Below the pieces are notes generated by a model. That model was not told the DNA's origin. It did no database searches and saw only the letters and a program-made list of their open reading frames with translations. A program made the position numbers and the translations under genes. Shown piece after piece: positions 1 through 11,800 of a stretch of DNA of 64,000 nucleotides. Position 1 is the first letter of the stretch; each line of letters begins with the position of its first letter. This DNA comes from Apoda limacodes (taxonomy: Eukaryota; Arthropoda; Insecta; Lepidoptera; Limacodidae). Location: positions 2,658,273-2,722,272 of the forward strand of contig OX291561.1 of assembly GCA_946406115.1 (NCBI GenBank), in the 5' to 3' direction.

Positions 1-760
1 ACGTCGAAAGACACGACGTGTTCAGGTTTCTTCATGAAATTTTCGTTCACCAAATTAGACCAGTCGTTAGAACATTAGAAAAAAAACTTATTGGTACACG
101 CCGGCTGCGAATGCCTGCCCGAGAGATGCCGAGACCGAGTCTACCACTAACTTATATTCCTATCTAAGACCTTTTTTATCACATTCTGAATAAGAATAAG
201 GTTTCTTATGATGTAAAATATGATCAGATACATGCCTGCGCGATGTGTTTGAAAAGTTAGAAAGCTACAGAGCAAGTCATTTACGAAATTACTGTTCATG
301 TTGGACTTTTATTCCAAAGGAGCTGACGAAACGAGGTACGATGTCCCAATCACATTAGTTTCTGAATTCTGGCATAAAAATATTTAACTTAAGATGGTTG
401 AAAGTACCTACATGTGTTTTCCAGTACGGTCACGAATAAGTTTTAGCGTATGAGTTAACAACCAAATTATCCTAACAAAAATATAAATTCAAAAGTATGT
501 TTCTTAGTTATTGTTTGGCTTATGTTACGACGGAAAATTTAACAGTATGATTTATCATACAATAATGTTGAAAGAACGGACTAACATAAGAAAAGAGTTT
601 CTTGCACTTAAAATAACTTAAATGTACCCACAGGAACATGGTAACCCCCACGTTGACCTGGTTTTTGGCACAGAGATAGAATAACTACGCATTTTTTATT
701 CCGATCAAAAGTTCTGACAAGAATCGGTTTGTTAATCGCATTTCTCACTAATTCCGCTTC
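1..760. other. Gene-free AT-rich stretch
   Basis: No supportable coding region, RNA gene or complete element is seen. The stretch leads into a Helitron 3' end near position 790. Confidence 0.5.
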
Positions 761-790
761 CGCTTCCGCGAGGCCGCGGGCAAAAACTAG
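740..790 (+). mobile_element. Helitron 3' end (fragment)
   Basis: A GC-rich GCGAGGCCGCGGGC motif is followed by AAAAACTAG. It matches the ends of the Helitrons at 13841 and 44850. Helitrons end in CTRR after a small hairpin. No matching TC 5' end is seen nearby, so only the 3' end is called. Confidence 0.5.
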
Positions 791-1205
791 ACTTCATTCG
801 TCAATAACCAACTTCACCAAATTTCGGGATTGTGATATCATAAATTCAGCTATAATAATGATTATTAACAGTTTAAAAAAAATTATGGACAAGCAAAGTA
901 GGGATGAAAACTAATGTTTTAATTATTGTTTATAATTGATTAGGAATTTGTGAGGTTTTATTTCAGCTTTTATTAAAATATTCAGAAAGAAATGAGAAAA
1001 TCGTCTTAAATAAGAGAGGTAGGGCACTGCAAGTACTCGCTCGAATAAGCCATCCGAACAACGAAAGCAGGGCATAGCGAGTACTTGCTCGAATGAGCGG
1101 CCCGAACTGGGGAAGTACCTCCACCTTACAGAAAACCGCGGCCATAATAACACTAACATTGAGTAGTGTTGTGTTCCTGGCGGTGAGTAAGGTTGCCAGA
1201 GCTCT

Positions 1206-1388
1206 TTGAGGATTCGCTGCGCGGACAGCGGAGGACCGGCGGTGCTTGTTGCTGTCATGCTCGGCGTAGACGCGGCGTGCTGGTTCGGCGGTCAGGGAGA
1301 CCTGATGAAACGGCTGACCGCTGGCCGCCCGCAGGTTGAACGGGATCCCGAACCCAGGGATCACTTAATCTCCGCCCTGGGAGGCTGA
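1206..1388 (+). other. Short upstream ORF in family 1 5' region (60 codons)
   Basis: A 60-codon ORF lies upstream of the main ORF. It is present at the same length in copy 2 (40356-40538) and copy 3 (49370-49552, minus). Because the copies are nearly identical overall, its conservation is not evidence of coding selection. No domain is recognised. It may simply be a leader uORF. Confidence 0.3.
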
Positions 1389-1618
1389 TTCGCCAGCCTG
1401 TGTAAAGTATCTGAAGTGGTAGTCGTGCCGGAGAAGGAGACCGGAGTGGACCCGGCTACTACAACAGAGGGGGATCAGGGGCCCTTCCGCCCGCCGTGCC
1501 AGCAACCGTATCATCTGTGGCGAGCTTCGGCAGTCTTAGAACCGCACCCTTTGTCCTCTATGCTGTCTGTGCAGTGAATCCTCATCCTTAGTCTTAGTAA
1601 CTTTTTTTTATATATATA

Positions 1619-4585
1619 ATGGCCAGAAGACAGAAAAAGAAAAGAGTTTGCACAGCGGCTACTCCATCCACATATAATGTGGACTTTTGCAACATCAGGG
1701 GTATTCACGCAAATCTTAACGCAGTCCACCACCATCTCGAAACTGCGCAGCCGACCATTCTTTTTCTAACGGAGACGCAGATATCCTGCCCGGCCGACAC
1801 ATCATACCTTCACTATCCCGGCTACAAACTCGAACACAATTTCATGAGTCGTGCCGGTGTATGTATGTTCGTCCGGGAGGATATCTGCTGTCGCCGCCTT
1901 CATAGCCTTGAAGACAGGGACCTGTCGATATTGTGGGTGCGCGTAGATTACGGCGGCCACACTCGTATCTATGCGTGCCTATACAGGTCTCATAGCGGTG
2001 ACACGGACGTAACTCGACTCTTCACGCACCTGAGTTTGACGACTGACAAAGTTCTAGAGCAATATCCCACAGCAGAACTAGTTATTTTGGGAGACTTTAA
2101 CGCCCACCATCGCGAGTGGCTCAGTTCTCGAACCAATAACTATGCTGGGATATCTGCTCATGAATTTGCTCTGACCTATGGACTCTCTCAGCTGGTACTT
2201 TCTCCAACGAGAATACCAGATATAGAGGAACATACGAGCTCCTTACTGGACCTTCTGCTGACTACTCGTCCGGACGGGTACTCCGTCTCAGTGGATGCGC
2301 CTCTTGGCTCCTCAGACCACTGTCTCGTTCGGACTCAAGTGTCATGCACACAACCTGATCCTTCTGGGCCAACTAATTGGCGTCGTGTGTGGCACTATAA
2401 GTCGGCAGACTGGGATGGATTGCGAGAATTTTACGCATCGTACCCGTGGAGGCAGATCTGCTTTAACTCAGAAGATCCTGACGTCTGCGCAGCCGCAGTC
2501 ACTGAGACAATCCTTGCTGGTATGGAATGCTATATTCCTAACCCGCGAGTAGCTGCCGGCGTCAAAAAACGACCGTGGTTTAATAGGTCTTGCAGAAAAG
2601 CTAAAATTCTTAAGCAAAATGCATATGAGGCTTGGACCACGGCTCGTTTTAATAAGGATCCGAATATTTCTGAGTTAAAACGCAAATTAAATGCTGCCTC
2701 GAGGTTCAGTAAGAAAGCAACTGCCAGAGCAAAATTCCAATTCATCGGTAAAATAGGTGGGCGACTTGCGAGCTATCCTTCTGGGAGTCGTGCTTTCTGG
2801 TCGCTTGCCAAAGCTGCCGAAGGGAACTTCTGCCAGTCGTCGTTACCACCACTGCGAAAAACCGATGGTGACTTGGCCCATAGTGCTAAAGAGAAAGCCG
2901 ATCTACTGGGCAGTCTCTTTGCCTCGAACTCGAATATGAACGATGAAGGCGCTGTACCACCTACTATACCGTGGTGCGGTAAGACCATGCCGGAAATCTC
3001 CATAACGCAGCGGGAGGTCAGGCGGGCGTTGCTTTCTCTAGACGTTCATAAGTCGAGTGGGCCAGACGGTATACCAGCAGTGGTGCTTAAGCAGTGTGCT
3101 CCTGAGTTATGTCCTGTACTCACGCGCCTCTTCGCGCTTTCCTACCATACTAGGCAATTTCCGTCTTCATGGAAGACTGCGAATGTGCACCCTGTGCCCA
3201 AAAAGGGCGATAGATCAGATCCATCGAATTACAGGCCTATCGCTATTACCTCTCTCCTCTCTAAGGTGATGGAGCGTGTGATCAACACACAGCTTCTAAG
3301 ATACCTAGAAGTACACGATCTGGTCAGTGACCGTCAATATGGCTTTCGCCACGGTCGCTCGACTGGTGACCTTCTAGTGTATCTCACACACCGATGGGCA
3401 CTAGCCATTGAGAGTCAGGGGGAGGCATTGGCATGTAGCCTGGACATAGCGAAGGCGTTCGATCGGGTCTGGCACCGCGGTCTTCTATCGAAGTTGCCAT
3501 CTTACGGAGTGCCCGAGGGTTTGTGCAAATGGGTGGCTAGCTTTTTGTCCGGCAGACGCATACGAACCGTAGTTGACGGTAGTTGCTCTGATAGCATGGA
3601 CATTAATGCTGGTGTCCCGCAAGGCTCTGTGCTGTCTCCTTCGCTGTTTCTACTGCATATCAATGACATGTTGGACATCAACAACATACATTGCTATGCA
3701 GATGACAGTACAGGAGACGCTTTTTACACGGGTCGTGCAAACATCCCTCGTTCCGTTGTGGAGGAAAACCGCGGAGAACTTGTGTCTCAAATCGAGACCA
3801 CACTGTCCCAGGTCTCTGACTGGGGACGGGTAAACTTGGTACGATTCAACCCTACAAAGACACAAGTGTGCGCGTTCACCGCTAAGAAAACTCCATTCAC
3901 TGTGGTCCCACAATTCCAGAACACTCCCCTCTCCATCTCCAAGAGCATTGGGATCCTTGGTGTCGACATCTCCAGCGACGTTCAGTTCCGAGATCATTTA
4001 CAAGATAAGGTGAAGCTGGCGTCCAAAAAACTTGGTGTACTCAACAGAGCGAAGCAGTACTTCACGTCGGGGCAAAGGTTGTTACTCTACAAGTCGCAAG
4101 TTCGGCCCCATATGGAGTACTGCTGCCATCTCTGGGCAGGTGCACCCGGATACCAGCTTGGCCCTTTTGACTCGGTTCAACGACGGGCTGTGAGAATTGT
4201 CGACGATTCCAAACTCACTTGCGGTATCGAGCCCTTAAGTCTGAGGAGAGACTTTGCCTCACTGTGTGTGTTCTACCGCTTGTATAATGGGTTGTGTTCT
4301 GAGGAATTGTTCGAAATGATGCCCACGGCTACCTTCTACCATCGCACCGCTCGCCATCGGCAGGGAATTCATTCTCACACTTTAGAACCTAAATGGTCGC
4401 GTACAGTGCGGTTTCAGAGAAACTTCCTCCCGCGAACGCTTAAGTTGTGGAATGAGCTCCCTGCCAAGGTTTTCTGCAAGGACTACAGTATAGAGTTCTT
4501 CAAGAAAGAAGTTATTAGATTTCTGAAGGGTCGGCAACGCGCAAGTGATACCCCTGGTGTTGCAAGCGTCCATAGGCTACGGTGA
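1619..4585 (+). CDS. Endonuclease-reverse transcriptase of family 1, intact, 988 aa
   Basis: This polyprotein would nick the target DNA and copy the element RNA at the nick (target-primed reverse transcription). The N-terminal AP-endonuclease domain (about residues 20-240) shows Asn25, Glu52, the GDFN block (158-161) and the Ser-Asp-His block (232-234). The reverse transcriptase follows (about 480-760): first catalytic Asp in LDIAKAFD (608-615), VPQGSVLSP (666-674), and the YADD box at 693-696. The basic start MARRQKKKR and the ATG just after a T/A-rich run fix the start, as in copy 2. There is no RNase H domain and no CCHC knuckle. The frame is open throughout. It retains the complete PQGSVLSP motif that copies 2 and 3 have partly lost, so it is the best candidate for an active source copy. 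Confidence 0.93.
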   Translation: MARRQKKKRVCTAATPSTYNVDFCNIRGIHANLNAVHHHLETAQPTILFLTETQISCPADTSYLHYPGYKLEHNFMSRAGVCMFVREDICCRRLHSLEDRDLSILWVRVDYGGHTRIYACLYRSHSGDTDVTRLFTHLSLTTDKVLEQYPTAELVILGDFNAHHREWLSSRTNNYAGISAHEFALTYGLSQLVLSPTRIPDIEEHTSSLLDLLLTTRPDGYSVSVDAPLGSSDHCLVRTQVSCTQPDPSGPTNWRRVWHYKSADWDGLREFYASYPWRQICFNSEDPDVCAAAVTETILAGMECYIPNPRVAAGVKKRPWFNRSCRKAKILKQNAYEAWTTARFNKDPNISELKRKLNAASRFSKKATARAKFQFIGKIGGRLASYPSGSRAFWSLAKAAEGNFCQSSLPPLRKTDGDLAHSAKEKADLLGSLFASNSNMNDEGAVPPTIPWCGKTMPEISITQREVRRALLSLDVHKSSGPDGIPAVVLKQCAPELCPVLTRLFALSYHTRQFPSSWKTANVHPVPKKGDRSDPSNYRPIAITSLLSKVMERVINTQLLRYLEVHDLVSDRQYGFRHGRSTGDLLVYLTHRWALAIESQGEALACSLDIAKAFDRVWHRGLLSKLPSYGVPEGLCKWVASFLSGRRIRTVVDGSCSDSMDINAGVPQGSVLSPSLFLLHINDMLDINNIHCYADDSTGDAFYTGRANIPRSVVEENRGELVSQIETTLSQVSDWGRVNLVRFNPTKTQVCAFTAKKTPFTVVPQFQNTPLSISKSIGILGVDISSDVQFRDHLQDKVKLASKKLGVLNRAKQYFTSGQRLLLYKSQVRPHMEYCCHLWAGAPGYQLGPFDSVQRRAVRIVDDSKLTCGIEPLSLRRDFASLCVFYRLYNGLCSEELFEMMPTATFYHRTARHRQGIHSHTLEPKWSRTVRFQRNFLPRTLKLWNELPAKVFCKDYSIEFFKKEVIRFLKGRQRASDTPGVASVHRLR

Positions 4586-4797
4586 CCGCTTACCATCAGG
4601 CGGGCCGTAAGCTTGTTTGCCACCTTAGTGGTATAAAAAAAAAAAAAAAAAAAAAAGGGTAAAGTAGGAAATAGTTTTTTTAACAGAAAATCGGTCATTT
4701 TTATTAAAAAAACATGAAAATTAGTCTATAGACTTTTAGTTGCAAATAGGGCATGACGTGTTTCAACACATTTTATAAATAATCCCCTGAGTGGATC

Positions 4798-4953
4798 AAA
4801 TAAGAAAATAAAGTATGTAGGTATGGGAGTTCTACCGCTCGATACGATTAAATAAGAAAATAAAGTATGTAGGTATGGGAGTTCTGCCGCTCGATACGAT
4901 TAAATAAGAAAATAAAGTATGTAGGTATGGGAGTTCTACCGCTCGATGCGATG
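4798..4953. repeat. 52-bp minisatellite, three units
   Basis: Three head-to-tail units of 52 bp start at 4798, 4850 and 4902. Each runs from AAATAAGAAAATAAAG to CCGCTCGATRCGAT. They differ at only a few bases, which indicates recent amplification. The rest of 4657-5815 holds nothing else recognisable. Confidence 0.9.
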
Positions 4954-5815
4954 TAATCAAAAAGGCTGTGTGAAAGGAAAGTAGGTACCCAACCATAATT
5001 GTGAAAGCACTTACATCTGCGCCGCAGCATGATAAGTTTACACCATACATGCTAACTTCTTTGATGCGTGATAAATTTATAACACATGTTTAAGAATCTA
5101 ATCTGTAATCGATTCGCTACCGTATCGTGCAATAATCATACTTGTACCCAATCCTCATTTTATCTAGACGATAAAGTACCTAATTAGTTTGATTATAAAA
5201 GTGACCACCCAGTTTAAACCGATTCTAAATCGGAATAAATTGACGTCACTAAAGTAAATAAGTTTACATAATAATAAAAAAAAGAGAAGCGTATTAAAAT
5301 TTAAATGAGGTAAGTTTTTAGTTCGATGATTTACATATTGCTTAAAGCGGCGCTGGAGCACGTAAATCTTGCATTTAATTGAAATTCCCTCACCATTCTT
5401 CGAAGAAACTTTCAGCGCAATGCGGGATCAATTTCCAATTCTGAGTGTTCCGAAGTTGCATAGGGTTGTTTAGAAGAGTTTGCTTTCGATGTATCGATAG
5501 TGTGATTTTAATTATTTTTTTTTTGTTTGATCAGACTGTTAATAACATGCACAAAGAGTATTCGTAGTACTAAATAAAAAATATTTAGTAACATACAAAG
5601 AAACTAGCAATTTTTCATTCGTTTGTTTTGTTGAATTTCCTTAATTAAGATAATTTCAAAACTAAGTTTTTTTATTTAAAAATACTGATTTAACGTGCAT
5701 AGTTTACTTGTAAGTCTATTTTATTAATTGAATATAAAAGTTAAGGCGTACGTTTAATTAAAAAAAAATATAACATTAAATATTATATACAGTTAAAGCA
5801 GTTCAGATTTGTTTA

Positions 5816-8800
5816 TTATCTTCTGAATAAAGCTCCAGCTCTTCTAACACCGACGACGATGCCTTCCCAAGTTTCCCGACAAACTTGTTCGATATATCTT
5901 GGATTTAGGTGAAATCCTTCAAATCCACCGGAAAGTCCAGGCAATTCATAGGTGTAAGACAAAGGTACTCCTATTATATGAGCATAATCTTCAGCAGCAC
6001 CAGCAGCTGGGTATCCAATAACAAGAACAGAATTACCAACAACGTATCTTGGGAAGTAAGAAATGGCATTATCATGAATAGCGTCAGCCATAGCAACGCC
6101 AACTGTGTGAAGTGCCAAAGCATTAGCAGACAGAGATCCATCGTGACCCCATGGGTATAGAATCATGCTTCCATAACTATGCATGGTAAGATACAACGGC
6201 ATCCTATGAAGGTATTCGTGAAGAAGATCCCTGACAACTCTAGTTTCTATTTCGGAGAAGGCACGAGCTCCGGCGTAGGTGTCGGCACAAGGACTTGCAC
6301 TTGTTCCGACTGTATTCCAGAAGAAATCATAGTTCCTATTTCCATCTACACCTGGACATAAGTAGCTCAAGCTGTGCTGGTCGGTTGAGCGAGTTTTACG
6401 CCAAAAACGGCTCTGAAATGAAATGAAATGATTTAATATAATAACCCACTTTAAATATGTACTTGACTTGATAATGAACTTTATTAGATTTAATATACGA
6501 AAATTTAAAAGTCATAATTACGGATCTAAAAGTGAATTCGTATCCATCAGGGTTGACTACGGGCAAGAGAATCCAATCATAGTCATTCAACAAGTCAGAT
6601 TCAGTGACGTCTTCAACCAGCTTGTGAATAGCCCATGTAACTGTTGGAGGAGAGATCCATTCTCTGGCGTGAATACCTCCGTCGATGAAAATAACTGGTT
6701 TGCTTTCATCTTCGAAGTTAGTTGTTGAAATCTTCAGGTATTTGATGGGGCGTCCTTCAAAAGAATTAGCAGGAGTTTCCAATTTAACAATATCAGGGTA
6801 ACGATTTGCTATGTCGTCGAGGTAGTCATAAATCTGAAAGTATAATAGCAATGAGTTACTAAAAATACGCAATATATGTTTGTAAATTCTGAACATTAGG
6901 GTTCACTTTAAAAAAATATTCTTTTGAAAAATCGGCGAGTCGGAGTCGCGCACGAAGGGTTCCGCACCATTATTTATAAAAACGGCAAAAATTACGTTTG
7001 TGGTATGGGAGCCCCACTTGAATATTTGTGTAGTGTTAGAAATATATTAGGTATAAAATAAGATACATAATAATTGTTTAAACAGTAATAAATCATACTT
7101 TGGGTAGAACAGTCGTATTACTCAATTACCAACATACCCCGCACCTCATTCCCCTCTACATGGCGACCCTGCCTTGGTCGCTGTTCAAGACATGTTCCGC
7201 GCAAAACTGCTGACTACGAATTGGATATATTGGTATTGCATTCCGTCGAGCCAATCCAACTATGGAAAAATACACAGTCTGCGAGTTGTTCAACTACGAC
7301 GTGTTTCGTGCAAATATACCGGAATTAATTGTTCTACTAAAAAGCAAAAATGGGCAAATCTATTAGTAAACAGGAGGAAAAGGAGATCATTATTACACAG
7401 ACAGCAAGTGGGTCAAACAGCGCATCATCAAATTTAGAAGAAACTCGAAATCATATGGCCTTGAACAACATTCTCATATCGACAGTTGTTGCTATACTTA
7501 TAGGAGTTATTCTGTATTTTATGTATCGACGTTATATTATTTTTCACAGAAAATGGATACAAAAAGAGATACACAATGATGTCATAAGAGGATTCTTCGG
7601 ATGTTTGGCCGAGGGTTTCAAGCAGAATTATAATCCAAAGAAGCTGTTTAGTAACGAGTAATCCAGTAGCAGTACTTTTATCTATCAGTATGGTGTACGT
7701 TTACCTGATTTTCGTCCTTCTGCAAGATTTTCTAACGTATGCTGAATAGTGTTATGTGAAAAAGTATGATTTATTACTGTTTAAACAATTATTATGCATC
7801 TTATTTTATACCTAATATATTAACAGCGGCTACTGTTTTTTAGCAGTTTTCTCTGCAATTTCTAGTTGTCGGCGCGCCTATCTAAGCTCCAACTCAATTT
7901 TCGTTTTTTTAAGCATCAATAGCTCCTGCATTTGCTTGGCGACAATATTGCGCATGTTCTCTTCTTCTTCGGGCACAGGCACGGGATCAGGTACAGGCAT
8001 AGTTGCAGTGGTGCTTGGGGTTGCCAATGGCTTTTTCAGAAAATTTGGATTTACATGGGGAAATTGGTTACAGTTTTGGTGTTTTGCATTCAATACAAAC
8101 GTACACTGTGAAACCAATTACACACCTTGTGAACTTGTCTTCGGTAAACCATGTAATTTACAAAGCAATTTAAAACTTGATATTGATCCTTTATATAACC
8201 CTGAAAACTATGCCTTAGAGCTTAAATATAAGTTGCAATTAGCGCATAAGGGTGCTCGTAATAGATTAACTAGTAGTAAGTTGAAAAGAAAATGTAACTA
8301 TGATAAAAATATAAACCCAACCACCTATGTTAAAGGTGATTTAATACTTATCAAAAATTTTACAATAGCATTTGTTGCCTTGACATTCTTATCATGTATA
8401 GAGTTCTGTGCAACAAAATAAAATAAAAAATGTTGAGTTTTAACATTTAATTTTTTGTGTTACCCCGTAGATGTAGTGTTAGAAATATATTAGGTATAAA
8501 ATAAGATACATAATAATTGTTTAAACAGTAATAAATCATACCTTGGGTAGATCAGTCGTATTACTCAATTACCAACATACCCCGCACCTCATTCCCCTCT
8601 ACATATGTTTTATTTTAATTTAATTATTATTTTTAAAGTGACTTATTTGAAGCGTCTACCTGTTGCCGTTGTTAATATCAAGCAAAATCGAGCAAAAACA
8701 TCACCTGGTGACAGACGGACGGAGGGACGGACAGCTAAGTCTTAGTAATTAACCTTTGCGTACGGAACCCTAAAAAGCTTACCGCATCTAGTTCTTGGTA

Positions 8801-11800
8801 GTTATCGTATGGCAGACGTTTCCCATCGTTACGTGTTATAGACTCTTTATTTCTGGCTTCAATGAGTTGGTCATCATAGTCAAGGCTCCTATAAAAATAA
8901 ATTAGTTTTTATGTTAACTAATATCGTGATCGTTTTATATATTTAATTCTATGCAAAAACAATCATCAGCTTGCTTTGTTATATCATATAACGCACGTGT
9001 TCCTCAATTTGAACCAGCCAGTACTGGCCAGTGCCAGTACGGTGTGATGTCATATTTCGGAACAGTACAGCAGTATGACGTTAGATAATTAGCGTGGAAA
9101 GCCCCTAGGTTATAATACATTAGACTTGAGGAAATAACACTGAAACAGGTATTCGTACATCATACAATAAATATTAGGTACTGTATGTTAAAGAATTAAA
9201 AGTCGTCGTTCTTCATAAATCGTTATATTTTGGCTTTAATGTGGTTTATTACAGGAAATGTGTCTCATAACAGCAACCTTATCAACAGGTTTGAAATTGA
9301 AACTAAAATACTGGCATCATGTATTTGATTCATCACCGTGCCTCATTTAATCGTTTAGTAAAGTGGACCCTATCGATATAATCGTATAATCAACACCCAC
9401 AAACAAGTGAAAGAATTTATAAGTTTTAATCTCGTTGATAACTAACAGAATTTGGATTATAAAATTATTCATTAAGATAGATATGGCCAGAAAGTTTATA
9501 AATCATGTTATTATTACACTTAGGTGTGAGATTGACGTCACAATTATTTGAGTTTAGTCATGATGCGTAAAAACTCATTACTGCCCTTACGAAAGATTTC
9601 GAAAATTATACATACTATCTCACATAGGTAAGATAATTTAAATTTACATTGAATAGAAATTGTATGATTAAACAAGTTGTTAAGACAATTAAAATAGAAG
9701 TATAGCTTTTATTTTTAATCTTTACAATTTTTTCTTAGACACCAGTAGTTAACCGATTTGCAACCAATTCGAGGGAGAGTTTCTATGAAACCGCACTGTA
9801 CGCGACCATTTAAATTCTAAGGTTTGAGGATAAGTTCCCTGCCGATGGCGAGCGGTGCGATGGTAGAAAGTAGCCGTGGCGATCATTTCAAACAATTCCT
9901 CAGAACACATCCTATTATTCAAGAGGTAGAGCACAAATAGGGAGGCAAAGTCTCTCCTCAGACTTAAGGATTCAATACTTTGGAATCGTCGACGATTCTC
10001 TCTATCAACATCGGAATGAAATTCAGGATCCTTTTTCCCAAGATTCTAATTGTAGTGGGCGGGTAAACGAGATTAGATATCAAAGTTTCAAGTTTTTTTT
10101 GTTGATTTCCTACTTTTATTGAATTTACTTTGTTATATGATATAACATAATGTTCACTTAAAATATTGTTACGAATATATGAGAAAACGCATTTACATTT
10201 CGAAACTATAACAAAGGATACTTTGTTGCCAGATGTTTTTTTCTTAATCGACCTCGTGACTCAGTGGTTAATGACCAGACTGCTCAATCGAGGGACGTAG
10301 GTTCGATTCTCGCACAAAATATCAAAACAAAGTATGAATATGTATTTGCATCCGTCGTCTGGTATTCATAGCACAAGCTTTGCTTAGTTTGAAACTAGAT
10401 GGTACAGTGTGTTATTTCTAAAACAAATTATATTAATAGAATTTTAAATACCAATTTGGAACTAAAAATAAGGTACTTACGCTTTAACGTCATCAGAGTG
10501 AACTTTGTAGTTTATTTTTAGTTCTTTCAGAAGATTGATAAAACCGTCCTGGTGTTGAGGCTTGACGAGGACCACACCTTCCCGCTCCACCAAAGGAAAG
10601 CTCAGAAAGTCAAGTTCATATTGTGAGGAAAGAGAATGCAGAGAAGTCAGCTGTTCTTTAGTAGATGGTACCAAAAAGTAGGATTTCCATCTGAAAAATT
10701 ATATTTTTGTTTCTTTATATATATCTACATACGTTTTTCAAAAATCGTTTATACAAAAAATACAACTATATAATATATAGGTAAACATTATAAGCAAAAT
10801 CTACCTAAGTACAAAATTTCATCTAAATCGTTAGAGCTGTTTCCGAGGTAAGCAAATATATATATTATCTTTATCCTAATTTTTTCGGATCGACTGGAAT
10901 GATTTCAAAGAAATTCAAAAAATATGTCTTTGTTTTGGATGCTGATAATAGAAAAGAAGTCATCCAAATACAAATAACAATCGATATTTATGTCATTATT
11001 AAAAAGTTTTTCTCAACAAATGGCAACCAAGATGTAGAAGCCCAATGCATCAGTTGTTAATTTAATCAGCAATCTATATATATAAAAGACAATGTTCTCA
11101 TCACCGCCGAGCCTGAACCGCAAAGGATAGAAATTTGAAATTTCATGAAGGAGTGTGTTATATATTAAAGGCATCGTTTAAGAACGGATTTTGCGATATT
11201 CAACTCCTAAGGGGGTGAAACAGGAGTTGGAAGTTTGTTCGAAAATCCGTCATATTTTAAGCTAAGCCCATGAAAATTTGTATTCGACCGTTTGACTAAA
11301 AATCGAGAATGATACATTTAACTGTTTTGGGAAAATCATTCCCATATGAGTTGAAATCGTGGATGAAACTTTGTATTGGATTTTGGTTAGTTTTGAAGTG
11401 TGAACTGAAAATACATGACGCAGTATTTTGGGGTCTTAAAAATGAACCCAAAACGGAAAAAGGGGGATGGCATAGTTTGTTTGTGATTGGAAAATTTTAT
11501 TTTTAAAGTCGAATTTTCTAGAAACTTAGTATCGATGCAATTCAACATAAATCGAATACCTACACTTATTTTGCCTTTTCCTAAAAATTAAAACTCTAAG
11601 GGTACTCTTAAGGTAATTCAAAGTTTGTACAGAAATTAATATGTTATAGTTAAATTTAAAAGAAACAGTGTATCGATGCTATTCAACATAATTCGAAAAT
11701 ACTTACTTTGCCATTTCAAAAAAAGCTCTGAGGGGGAGAAAGAAGTTGGCAAAAGCTTGTACGGGAAATAATATTCTTAATGTAATGTAGTTCAAGAAAA

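Larger units (their letters stand above)
1015..4656 (+). mobile_element. Family 1 non-LTR retrotransposon, copy 1, full length
   Basis: This element has a 5' region of about 600 bp, one long ORF (1619-4585), a short 3' UTR and a 22-A tail at 4635-4656. Near-identical full-length copies lie at 40161-43795 (+) and 46112-49765 (-). The shared 5' start (GAGGTAGGG then GCACTGC) and the shared tail define the ends; a target-site duplication could not be recognised. The 5' region carries an inverted pair of 12-mers, GCAAGTACTCGC (1029-1040) and GCGAGTACTTGC (1077-1088). The organisation (AP-type endonuclease plus RT in one ORF, A tail) fits the jockey/CR1/L2 assemblage; the clade is not fixed. No separate ORF1 is seen. 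Confidence 0.93.
7029..8603 (+). mobile_element. Internally deleted Ty3/gypsy-type LTR retrotransposon, about 1.6 kb
   Basis: Two 132-bp LTRs (7029-7160 and 8472-8603) are nearly identical and begin and end TGTAG...CTACA. The sequence directly after the left LTR, TGGCGACCCTGCC, looks like a primer-binding site for a tRNA-Arg-type 3' end. Flanks TTTG (7025-7028) and TATG (8604-8607) are a 4-bp target duplication with one change, as judged from the unoccupied repeat copy at 50.3 kb. Inside remain a short ORF and the C-terminal part of an integrase; gag, protease, RT and RNase H are absent. No clear polypurine tract is seen. Confidence 0.9.
6925..8777. repeat. Interspersed repeat with AGGGTTCCG/CGGAACCCT inverted ends, split by an LTR element
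   Basis: The two halves (6925-7028 and 8608-8777) match the uninterrupted copy at 50190-50562. That copy has an AAGGGTTCCGTACC start region, a GACGGACGG-type internal run and a GTACGGAACCCTAAAA end. The inverted ends suggest a non-autonomous element; the superfamily is not recognised. The repeat ends only about 4 bp from the exon 3 splice donor of CP1. Confidence 0.75.

Noticed and set aside
923..1364. Minus-strand ORFs of 111 and 133 codons in the family 1 5' region (similar ones at 40133-40514 and 49394-49769)
   Set aside because: They are overlapping antisense frames of a GC-rich 5' UTR and recur only because the element copies are nearly identical.
3650..3997. 115-codon antisense ORF within the family 1 RT gene (also in copies 2 and 3)
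   Set aside because: Shadow of the real RT frame; no motif.
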